In this document: in pieces, positions 50,228 to 56,968 of the stretch
Position numbering within the stretch: position 1 is the first letter of the stretch
Layout of the letters: each line of letters begins with the position of its first letter
Assembly: GCA_012839815.1 (NCBI GenBank)
Contig: DUMQ01000070.1
Span: forward strand, 1 to 56,968
DNA: 56,968 bases
Direction of reading: 5' to 3'
Origin: Bacillota bacterium
GTDB lineage: Bacteria; Bacillota; SHA-98; Ch115; JABLXJ01
Position numbers and translations under genes: made by a program
Notes under the pieces: model-generated
Seen by the model: the letters and a program-made list of their open reading frames with translations, nothing else
Told to the model about the DNA's origin: nothing
The model's database searches: none

Positions 50228-50362
50228 CGGTGCAGGCAAGGGTGGCCGTGCAAAACTATGGGCTACTCTAAGCCCGAGAACTTGTTTGGCTGCCCCCTCG
50301 ACCCGCTAAAGTGGGTTACACAGCCCGGATAGGTAAGTGTCGGAATAGCTTTGCCTGCACCG
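50228..50362 (+). ncRNA. Candidate IS110 bridge RNA (seekRNA)
   Basis: A 12-bp closing stem CGGTGCAGGCAA/TTGCCTGCACCG (50228-50239 with 50351-50362) encloses two further hairpins: GGGCT/AGCCC (50260-50264 with 50271-50275) and ACCCGC/GTGGGT (50301-50306 with 50311-50316, one G-U pair). This is where IS110 elements encode the RNA that guides donor and target recognition. The structure is read from the sequence; function is inferred from the family. Confidence 0.65.
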
Positions 50363-50385
50363 TAAAATCCCTGGAGGTGTTGGGG

Positions 50386-51525
50386 ATGCGGTTTTTCGGG
50401 ATCGATGTCCACCGCAAGTATTGCGAAGGCGCGGAGCTTTTGCCAAACAACACAATTAGGCACTTCCGATTTCCTAATGAGCGTAAGGCCCGGGAGAAGT
50501 TTGCTCGAGGGCTTGATGACCAGTGTAAGGTAGCCCTGGAGGCTACGGGTAACGCCCTAATGATCTATGATATCCTCTCCGCCCATGGAGCAAAGGTTGT
50601 GTTGGTTAACCCCATGAAGACCAGGGCCATTGCTGAAGCCAGGATAAAAACGGACAAGATCGATGCAGAAATCCTTGTAAGGCTTCTTGCCGCAGATTTT
50701 GTCTGTGAGTGTTGGGTAGCTCCGAAGGAAGAACGAGATTTGAGGACATTACTTCACCACCGTGTTGCTCTAAAGAAACAAGTTGTTAGCATAAAGAACC
50801 GGGTTCACGCCATATTAATGCGGCATAGCATACCTGTTCCTGTAAGTGACCTGTTCGGCGTCAAGGGGCGCAGATTCCTTTTCTCCCTTGAGGGGCTTCC
50901 GGAGGTGGAGAAGATAGTCATGGCTTCAAACCTCAAGGCCTTGGAGGGTTTGGAGGCCGAGGTCAAGGCTATAGAAAAGGAGCTATACCTTAGGGCGAAA
51001 GCGTTACCCGGGGTTGAGCTTCTCTTGGGCATCCCTGGTATAGACGTCTTAGCAGCCCTGACCATCCTGGCTGAAGTAGGAGACATTAGACGGTTTGCCT
51101 CAGCAAAGAAGCTGGCTAGCTTTGCCGGAGTAGTCCCCTCAGTTCACCAATCTGGCAAGGTACGTTATACTGGCCATATAACCAAGGGAGGGCGCAGCAT
51201 GTTGAGATGGATAATGATTCAAGTGGCCCTGCAGGTAGTGAGGCATCCTGGATCTCTTAGGGATTTCTATCTACGGCTTCGGGGGCGGAAGGGGCATAAG
51301 ATTGCGATTGTGGCAACAGCCAGGAAGTTACTCACTATCATCTGGGTAATGTTAACCAGAAACGTAAGCTATGAATATTCCAGGGATGATCTCAAGGAAA
51401 AGAAGATAAAGAGGATGGAGAAGAGAGCAATGCCATATACGGTTGGAAGCGATATGCCCCAAAAGATTACGTCCTATTTGGCTACTGAGGATGATATACT
51501 CAAAATACCCGAATCGGCGGCTTAA
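50386..51525 (+). CDS. IS110-family transposase (DEDD recombinase)
   Basis: The 379-aa product has the RuvC-like N-terminus: FFGIDVHRKY (Asp about 7), VALEATGNALM (Glu about 52) and ARIKTDKIDAEILVRLL (Asp about 90 and 93). The C-terminal Tnp domain has LLLGIPGIDVLAALTILAEV, IRRFASAKKLASFAGVVPSV and GGRSMLRWIMIQVA with the serine region HQSGK. It uses a bridge RNA for target choice. The start at 50386 follows GGAGGTG. The gene looks intact. IS110 enzymes leave no standard target duplication. Confidence 0.92.
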   Translation: MRFFGIDVHRKYCEGAELLPNNTIRHFRFPNERKAREKFARGLDDQCKVALEATGNALMIYDILSAHGAKVVLVNPMKTRAIAEARIKTDKIDAEILVRLLAADFVCECWVAPKEERDLRTLLHHRVALKKQVVSIKNRVHAILMRHSIPVPVSDLFGVKGRRFLFSLEGLPEVEKIVMASNLKALEGLEAEVKAIEKELYLRAKALPGVELLLGIPGIDVLAALTILAEVGDIRRFASAKKLASFAGVVPSVHQSGKVRYTGHITKGGRSMLRWIMIQVALQVVRHPGSLRDFYLRLRGRKGHKIAIVATARKLLTIIWVMLTRNVSYEYSRDDLKEKKIKRMEKRAMPYTVGSDMPQKITSYLATEDDILKIPESAA

Positions 51526-51563
51526 AACGCCCCACATCGAGGTTGCGGTTTTTCATAGGTGAG

Positions 51564-52201
51564 TTTTGCAGAATCTAATCCAGGAAACTGGAAATTGGCA
51601 TAAGGAATAAAAAGGAAGCAGACAAGGCTGCACTTCTGTGGTATAAAGGAATTAACACATCTACCTTTACCTGACAGGAGTGACAACACATGTCTGCACC
51701 ACTTATTACAAAAAGACCGGCGCTTAGTCAAGTTCCTTTATACCATGGGTTTACAGATTCTTTTATCCAGGCCTCAATTCACGCACTTTCTACAAATCGT
51801 AGCGGGTATAATCGGTGGTGGTTACCGCCTTACCATAGCCAATATCCATAGGACTACCGCTGCTAAAAGAGCTCTTTGTAGTATGACACGGTTTCTTTCC
51901 AAGTCTCCATGGGATGAGGCCATGACCATTACCAGGTTCGGTCACTAAAAGCGATCCAAAGGTTCTGGTGTGCGGTGTATATGGACTACACTTATCTTGA
52001 ACTATACAGGGCCGAGAATAAGGGCAAGTTTCGAAACCTTGGAGAAGCGATAGACGCTTATCGTCAAGGTAACGCTCACAGGCTTATCAAATTCGCCTAC
52101 GAAGCAGCCCTTAATGGCCAGTCTTTATTAGGCGTATACCAGAACCTCGGATTGGCTGCGTAAAATGAGATTCCCAGTTTCCTGGATGTGTTTCTGCAAA
52201 A
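51564..52201 (+). mobile_element. Internally deleted IS remnant with long inverted repeats (MITE-like)
   Basis: The ends match as imperfect inverted repeats of 28 bases: TTTTGCAGAA-nnnn-ATCCAGGAAACTGG at 51564-51591 and its inverse at 52174-52201. The 638-bp interior keeps only the two ends of a DDE transposase gene. Ends are intact, so it could still be moved by a related transposase acting in trans. Confidence 0.8.
51745..52163 (+). pseudogene. Transposase remnant, N- and C-terminal parts only
   Basis: The left part reads LLSRPQFTHFLQIVAGIIGG and RALCSMTRFLSKSPWDEAMT, a typical DDE transposase N-terminus (IS701/IS4-like). After a frame break near 51940, the right part reads VYMDYTYLELYRAENKGKFR and LGEAIDAYRQGNAHRLIKFA, ending LLGVYQNLGLAA. 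The catalytic centre is missing. Confidence 0.75.
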
Positions 52202-52370
52202 TTCAAGTTAGTAACTCAGGACATTAGTAGCTCACACACAGAACTCAGACACAGAATAAATGCTACCAGGTTATGGTTCACCAGGTTTGTTATGATCAAT
52301 CGTCCGGGCGGCTATAGCATGATTAACCTGTAGATTAATGATTGGCCTATAACATGAGAAGGGGAAAGCC

Positions 52371-53900
52371 ATGCGTAGGAGACTACTATTGGGGATAGAT
52401 ATTGGGACCTCCGGCTGTAAGCTGGCTGCATTTGACTTTGAGGGTCAGGTTGCCGGCACAGTTACAATGAAATACAAGACATATTATCCTCACTTTGGCT
52501 ATGTGGAGCAGGATGCGGGGGAATGGTGGCGAGCTACCTGCGATGGTATCCAAGCGATGATACGGGACTATGGAATTGACCCTGGTGAGATTGCCGCAGT
52601 TGGGGTGGCGGGCCAGAGCTGGTCCTGCCTCCCCGTGGATGAGGCGGGGGTTCCCCTCCGCAATACCATGATCTGGCTGGACAGGAGGGCGGTCGAGCAG
52701 GCCAGGTGGATGAAGGAGAAGCTTGGCGAGGATAGGCTTATCGCCCTGAACGGCAACCCGGTGGACCCTGCCTATATCGTTCCCAAGATGCTGTGGCTTA
52801 AGGAAAATGAGCCCGAGGTATATAACAGGGCTCATAAATTCCTACAGAGCAATGCCTTTATAGTTTTCAAACTCACAGGGATATACTCGCAAGACTACTC
52901 GCAGGGATACGGGTTTCATTTCTTCAATATCTCAAAAGGCGCCTGGGATGAAGGAGTAGCTGGTGAATTGGGCCTCTCCCCGGAGAAGGTTGCACCGATT
53001 TATAATTGCCATGAGGTGGTAGGGGAGGTCACCCGCCAGGCTGCAGGAGAAACGGGCCTATGCGAGGGAACGCCGGTGGTGGCAGGGGGGCTTGACGCGG
53101 CTTGTTGCACTTTAGGCGCAGGGGTTATCAGGCCTGGCCAGACTCAAGAGCAGGGAGGCCAGGCTGGCGGCATGAGCATCCAGGTCGACCAGCCCCTAAT
53201 CCACCCCAAACTCATCCTGAGCTATCATGTGCTCCCGGACCAGTGGCTTCTCCAGGGGGGCACAGTGGGGGGCGCGGGAACGCTCAAGTGGTTCGACGAA
53301 CGTCTTGGGGCCGGTGCCCGGCAGGTGGCCAAGGAGCGGGGGATCAGCTCATTTGAGGTCATGAGCGAGGAGGCGGGCCAAATCAAGCCCGGGAGCGACG
53401 GACTCATCTTCCTCCCCTACATGGCAGGGGAACGGTCCCCAATATGGAACAGCAAAGCCCGCGGGGTCTTCTTCGGGCTTTCCTACGACAAAACAGAGGC
53501 TCACATCATCCGCTCCATCATGGAAGGAGTCGGCTATTCACTCCTCCATAACCTTGATACCGCGGAGGAGGTAAAAGCCTATGCCAGGGAGCTCGTCAGC
53601 GTGGGCGGTGCATCCAATAGCCGGGTATGGACCCAGATCAAGGCCGATATCACCGGGAGGCCTATCCACGTGCCCTCTTCTGATCATGCCACCACCCTCG
53701 GGGCTGCCATGTTAGCCGGGATGGGTGTGGGGGTTTACAAGGATTTCGAGGAAGCTGTGAATCGAACAGTGCATATCCAGCGGACCCACATCCCCGATGA
53801 GTCGAATCACCGCATCTACCGGAGGTATTATGAACTATACATTGAACTATACAATAGGCTAAAAGATTGTTTCGATGTTCTTCATGAACTAAGCGTGTAA
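52371..53900 (+). CDS. FGGY-family carbohydrate kinase (xylulokinase-like)
   Basis: The 509-aa product has the FGGY N-terminus LLLGIDIGTSGCKLAAFDFE, VGVAGQSWSCLPVDEAGVPL, MIWLDRRA, and GGLDAACCTLGAGVIRPGQT with the catalytic Asp. C-terminal signatures are FLPYMAGERSPIWNSKARGV and SVGGASNSRVWTQIKADITG. FGGY kinases phosphorylate sugars or polyols with ATP. The substrate-loop motif is AGQSW rather than the SGQMHG typical of classical xylulokinase, so specificity is open. GAGAAGGGGAAAG precedes the start. The next gene, GatD-like, is about 30 bases away, suggesting a polyol or ketose route. Confidence 0.85.
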   Translation: MRRRLLLGIDIGTSGCKLAAFDFEGQVAGTVTMKYKTYYPHFGYVEQDAGEWWRATCDGIQAMIRDYGIDPGEIAAVGVAGQSWSCLPVDEAGVPLRNTMIWLDRRAVEQARWMKEKLGEDRLIALNGNPVDPAYIVPKMLWLKENEPEVYNRAHKFLQSNAFIVFKLTGIYSQDYSQGYGFHFFNISKGAWDEGVAGELGLSPEKVAPIYNCHEVVGEVTRQAAGETGLCEGTPVVAGGLDAACCTLGAGVIRPGQTQEQGGQAGGMSIQVDQPLIHPKLILSYHVLPDQWLLQGGTVGGAGTLKWFDERLGAGARQVAKERGISSFEVMSEEAGQIKPGSDGLIFLPYMAGERSPIWNSKARGVFFGLSYDKTEAHIIRSIMEGVGYSLLHNLDTAEEVKAYARELVSVGGASNSRVWTQIKADITGRPIHVPSSDHATTLGAAMLAGMGVGVYKDFEEAVNRTVHIQRTHIPDESNHRIYRRYYELYIELYNRLKDCFDVLHELSV

Positions 53901-53930
53901 GCCGAACGCTGAGGGAGACTGTGATTAACA

Positions 53931-54968
53931 ATGAAAGCTGCAGTATTGTACGGTCAAAGCGATATTCGCTATGAAGAGATAGAGATGCCTAAAATCAATG
54001 ACGATGAGATCCTGGTGAACGTAAAAGCCACCGGGGTTTGTGGATCCGACATACCGCGCGTATTGGGGGATGTGGCTCACTATTACCCGATTGTGCTGGG
54101 CCATGAATTCTCGGGAGAGGTTGTGGAGGTAGGGAAACGGGTAAGAGGTATATCAATGGGTGATCGTGTCACCGGCGCCCCTCTCATTCCCTGTCACAGG
54201 TGCGTAGACTGCGTCCAGGGAAACTACGCCCAGTGCAAGAACTATACGTTCATAGGTTCTAGGGTTTTTGGGAGCTGGGCTGAGTATGTAAAGCTCCCTG
54301 GCATCAATGGCGTTAAGCTCCCCGAGGGAGTATCCTATGAACAGGGCGCGTTCTTCGAGCCTGCCACTGTAGCGTTTCACGGGTTATTCTGCATGGACTT
54401 CCGGGGAGGCTCAGATGTGGCGATCATCGGCATGGGAACGATCGGGTTGCTCGTTCTCCAGTGTGCGAGAATCCTGGGGGCCAAACGGATTTTCGCCTTT
54501 GATATCGATAATGACAAGTTGGAAGTGGCGAGGGAATATGGGGCGGACATATGCTTAAACACGCGAGACGAGGGGTTTCAGGAGATCATCAGACAAGAGA
54601 CGAACGGCCGGGGTTTTGAGCTTGTGGTGGAGGCGGCGGGGGTAGAATCCACGGAGAAGCTCAGTCTCGAGATCGCCTCCAACAAGGGGAAGATAATGTT
54701 CATCGGGACGCCTTCAAGAGACGTCTCTCTCACCCGCAGGGAATTTGAGAACATAAACAGAAAAGAACTTACTATTCGTGGCTCCTGGATGTCATACTCG
54801 GCTCCCTTCCCGGGTAAAGAATGGGAATTGACGAGTTATTATTTTCAGAAGGGACGACTCGATTGCGATAGATTGGTAGATAGAGTCATCCCCCTTGGGC
54901 AGATCTCCAAAGCCTTCGAGGATTTGATGTCGGGGAAAGTAAAAGGGAAGATTCTGCTGAAACCATGA
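53931..54968 (+). CDS. gatD: Zinc-dependent polyol dehydrogenase, galactitol-1-phosphate 5-dehydrogenase-like
   Basis: The 345-aa product is a medium-chain zinc dehydrogenase. Catalytic zinc residues are in ATGVCGSDIPRV (Cys about 37) and LGHEFSGEV (His about 58, Glu about 59); structural zinc Cys lie in PCHRCVDCVQGNYAQC (about 88, 91, 94, 102). The cofactor fold has VAIIGMGTIGLLVLQ. Particular likeness to GatD: AHYYPIVLGHEFSG, NYTFIGSR and RKELTIRGSWMSYSAPFPGK. It would oxidise a polyol phosphate or polyol with NAD+. It forms a likely operon with the FGGY kinase. The exact substrate is inferred. Confidence 0.75.
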   Translation: MKAAVLYGQSDIRYEEIEMPKINDDEILVNVKATGVCGSDIPRVLGDVAHYYPIVLGHEFSGEVVEVGKRVRGISMGDRVTGAPLIPCHRCVDCVQGNYAQCKNYTFIGSRVFGSWAEYVKLPGINGVKLPEGVSYEQGAFFEPATVAFHGLFCMDFRGGSDVAIIGMGTIGLLVLQCARILGAKRIFAFDIDNDKLEVAREYGADICLNTRDEGFQEIIRQETNGRGFELVVEAAGVESTEKLSLEIASNKGKIMFIGTPSRDVSLTRREFENINRKELTIRGSWMSYSAPFPGKEWELTSYYFQKGRLDCDRLVDRVIPLGQISKAFEDLMSGKVKGKILLKP

Positions 54969-55208
54969 AGAACATGTTATTATGAATAAGACCTAAATGT
55001 GACAGCAATGAGCCGACACCAACCACTGCCGGTCAAAATATGACCTAGTACACGAGTTCTTCAGTCTGAGAGGACGTTCAGGCTGTTACCTGAACTGGCA
55101 TCAAGGAGTAATTTCGCCAAGTTGGAGTGATGAAATATGCAACTACTAGAGTGGCTATTACTTGAGCAGGTGGTTCGCGATGAATTCATCCAAGCTCGCG
55201 AGGTATAA
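54969..55208. other. Intergenic region between gatD-like gene and IS3
   Basis: About 240 bases with no gene I can support. A 23-residue frame at about 55139 (MQLLEWLLLEQVVRDEFIQA...) has no recognised relatives. Possibly a degraded mobile element end, but there is no clear evidence. Confidence 0.4.
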
Positions 55209-55261
55209 TGGACCCAGAAATTTAGACACAGAAACGACGGGTTTTAAGCTATAATGGAACC

Positions 55262-55534
55262 ATGAAAACATACTCGCCAACCTTTAAAGCGCAGGTCGTC
55301 CTTGAACTGCTCAAGGAAGAAAAAAGCATAGCCCAGATATCGTCTGAGTATGGGGTTCATCCGTCCCAGCTTCATAAATGGAAGAAGCAGGCAGTCGAGA
55401 ATCTACCCCAGCTAGAGGATGATAAAAAGGCTATTGACAAAGTCAGGAACGAATACGAAGCAAAGCTGGATGAACTCTACGCCGAGATTGGCCGCCTCAC
55501 TACGCAGATCGCGTGGTTCAAAAAAAGTTTCTGA
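55262..55534 (+). CDS. IS3 transposase OrfA (HTH)
   Basis: The 90-aa product MKTYSPTFKAQVVLELLKEE with IAQISSEYGVHPSQLHKWKK is a classic IS3 OrfA helix-turn-helix, followed by a leucine-zipper-like helix (VRNEYEAKLDELYAEIGRLT). It overlaps orfB in the -1 frame; an A6 run (55519-55524: AAAAAAG) just before its stop is the usual place for the programmed shift giving OrfAB. Confidence 0.85.
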   Translation: MKTYSPTFKAQVVLELLKEEKSIAQISSEYGVHPSQLHKWKKQAVENLPQLEDDKKAIDKVRNEYEAKLDELYAEIGRLTTQIAWFKKSF

Positions 55535-56393
55535 GTTACCTCGCTCAGAGCGGCTTGCATTGCTAGATATGAGCGAGGACCGGGAGCTGCCTATTAGAAC
55601 ACAAGCAGAGCTTTTAGGTCTAAACCGTTCTAGCCTTTACTATAAGCCGGTTAAGCCCTCGGCTGAGGAGATTGCCCTCAAGCACCGGATAGATGAGATT
55701 TATACTGACCATCCCTACTATGGCTCGCGGCGGATAACGGCTCAATTACGTAGAGAAGGATTTACAGTTAACCGTAAGGCGGTCCAACGGCATATGCGTG
55801 AGATGGGGATTCAGGGCATCTGCCTGGCCCCAATCTCAGTAAACGAAACAGCGAACATTGGGTTTACCCCTATCTATTGCGAGGTGTTACGATAGATCAT
55901 CCCAATCACGTGTGGGGCATTGATATCACTTACATTCGTCTGAAGCAAGGCAGGATGTACCTTGTTGCTATTATAGATTGGCATTCCCGTTACGTGTGGC
56001 CTGGGAGCTGGATCAGACTCTCGAAACCCCGTTTGTTTTAGGTGTGGTTCGCAAGGCTCTAATCCAGGCCTGGCCGGAGATTTTAAACAGTGACCAGGGA
56101 AGCCAGTTTACGAGTCCCCAGTATATAAACCTCTTACAGGAGGCCGGGATACAAATCAGCATGGATGGCAAGGGCATGCCATTGACAATATCTTCACTGA
56201 GCGCTTCTGGCGGACCATAAAGTATGAAGAAGTCTATCTGCATGAATATGGAAGTCCACGGGAAGCACGCCAGGGGATCGGCCAGTACATAGATTACTAT
56301 AACAACCGGAGGCCACACCAAGCTTTGGGTTATCGAACCCCAGCGGAAATGTATTTTGGCAGCCCTCAGGGGATGATAAACGGTCAAAAATGA
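55490..56393 (+). pseudogene. IS3 transposase OrfB with three single-base frameshifts
   Basis: Pieces in successive frames form an rve-type OrfB: VSELPRSERLALLDMSEDRE, IDEIYTDHPYYGSRRITAQL; then HWVYPYLLRGVTIDHPNHVW and GIDITYIRLKQGRMYLVAII (first Asp); then ELDQTLETPFVLGVVRKALI and NSDQGSQFTSPQYINLLQEA (second Asp); then NIFTERFWRTIKYEEVYLHE (Glu) and YYNNRRPHQALGYRTPAEMY. Breaks lie near 55822-55826, 55994-56000 and 56183-56185, each explained by one missing base next to a G or C pair. The start of the open orfB frame overlaps orfA. Confidence 0.82.
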
Positions 56394-56456
56394 TATGTGC
56401 CTGATATTTACGACTAAGCTTAGGGCTTACCAAGGGGCTCTGAGCGGGCCTCGGCA

Positions 56457-56894
56457 CTACCACCGGGTACCCCTCTTCCAGAGGGTGTTTCCCTCCCTGG
56501 GGCCCTCTCCCGGTGGTACTTCCCGCTCCCGCAAATACAGTAGGGCTAAGGGGTCGGCCATAAGAGCATCGGAGCCTGGTTTAACTTCGGGGATTTCGCG
56601 TACGAGGCGCGGTACTGGGGGCTTGTGGCGATAGCTAAATATGCTGTCATAGATCGTACTAAGCTCATTTTCCGCAGTAGGGGCCTGTTCAATTAAGAGG
56701 TCATGGAGGATAGCTTTTGAAGATGGGAGTATCAAGGGTTGTTGATATCCCTTGAGAAGCAGACCTGGGTATCTTGAGATATTTTCGCCCGTCGTGGCGA
56801 ATATCGTGCAGTCTCCTGATACCCACGAGATAGAAAAGGGATGACACTCTCTTTTATAGCATATGATAGCGAAATTCGCGCTCCTGGTCAACAC
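56457..56894 (-). other. Open frame of 145 codons on the minus strand, doubtful
   Basis: The product (MLTRSANFAIICYKRECHPF..., C-terminal PREGNTLWKRGTRW) has no recognised motif. The left inverted repeat copy lies inside it, and no good ribosome site is seen. It may be a decayed transposase piece or a chance frame. The remaining sequence from 56394 to the window end holds no other gene that I can support. Confidence 0.25.
56458..56518. repeat. 10-bp inverted repeat in a G+C-rich stretch
   Basis: TACCACCGGG (56458-56467) is mirrored by CCCGGTGGTA (56509-56518), enclosing a smaller CCCTC/GAGGG hairpin. No T-run follows, so it is not a clear terminator. Possible remnant of a repeat or element end. 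Confidence 0.5.
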
Positions 56895-56965
56895 AGTAGT
56901 CGCAACATCCCGTAACGAGTGCTTGGGATCATTTATATATACTTTTCTACTGCGGAAAATGAGCT
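56662..56965. repeat. 19-bp perfect inverted repeat pair at the right edge
   Basis: AGCTCATTTTCCGCAGTAG (56662-56680) recurs inverted at 56947-56965. The two copies enclose 266 bases with no intact transposase gene. This is the shape of a small nonautonomous element, or of one element end facing another beyond the window. Confidence 0.65.
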
Positions 56966-56968
56966 AAG

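Larger units (their letters stand above)
50174..51552 (+). mobile_element. IS110-family insertion sequence with 12-bp inverted ends
   Basis: The recombinase gene is flanked by AAAACCGCAACC (50174-50185) and its inverse GGTTGCGGTTTT (51541-51552). The left noncoding region is about 200 bases, the right only about 15. This matches the IS110 group, whose guide RNA lies upstream of the gene. Exact ends may be a few bases out; no target duplication is visible. The right end lies 11 bases from the next IS remnant. Confidence 0.75.
55209..56393 (+). mobile_element. IS3-family element, frameshifted
   Basis: Begins with TGGACCCAGAAATTTAGACA at 55209, the usual IS3-type left end, and contains orfA and a broken orfB. 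The matching right inverted repeat (ending in TGGGTCCA) is not seen after the orfB stop, so the right end is truncated or diverged; the limit given is the end of coding sequence. Confidence 0.75.

Noticed and set aside
1-56968. CRISPR arrays and tRNA or rRNA genes
   Set aside because: No regularly spaced short direct repeats and no tRNA-like or rRNA-like segments were seen.

Overview
The window looks like chromosomal DNA of an anaerobic Firmicutes-type (Clostridia/Limnochordia-like) bacterium. Ribosome binding sites are strong AGGAGG-type, GTG and TTG starts are common, the prophage is of the PBSX-related contractile-tailed kind, and the sugar genes include a LacI repressor, glycoside hydrolases, CUT1 ABC permeases and a glycyl radical enzyme. 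The sugar-binding protein has a signal peptide but no lipobox, which hints at a two-membrane host. Species cannot be named from the sequence.

Region 1 (1-1390) is the 3' part of an IS701-type transposase, broken by a 31-bp palindromic unit whose exact removal restores the reading frame.

Region 2 (about 1.5-36.8 kb) is the late half of a contractile-tailed prophage, nearly all on the + strand. In order it carries: a late-gene regulator (ArpU/RinA-like); a minus-strand cargo island with a small ORF and a hicAB toxin-antitoxin pair; a ParB-like protein and a C5-cytosine methyltransferase; terminase subunits; portal; a MuF head protein with a fused HExxH metallopeptidase-like C-terminus; a cluster of small and partly duplicated genes (candidate immunity/accessory genes); a XkdF-type protease; scaffold and major capsid protein; head-tail connector genes; sheath and tube; a baseplate hub chaperone with a likely -1 frameshift; tape measure; hub and spike proteins; two modular fibres; wedge proteins gp25, J and I; then holin, amidase and a terminator. 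No integrase or lysogeny repressor is visible. Several genes carry stops or frameshifts (XkdF protease, amidase, one small gene), so the prophage appears to be decaying.

Region 3 (37.3-46.4 kb) is a beta-galactoside utilisation locus: LacI regulator, GH42 and GH2 enzymes, sugar-binding protein and two permeases, with no ATPase in view. A 14-bp near-palindrome repeated before lacI and before the GH42 gene is the likely operator. Two uroporphyrinogen-decarboxylase-family pseudogenes follow (46.4-47.8 kb).

Region 4 (47.9-57 kb) is a patchwork. It holds an A+T-rich orphan glycyl radical enzyme, an IS110-family element with a candidate bridge RNA upstream of its recombinase, an IR-flanked internally deleted IS remnant, an FGGY sugar kinase next to a galactitol-1-phosphate-5-dehydrogenase-like gene, a frameshifted IS3 element, and inverted repeats at the right edge that may mark another element.
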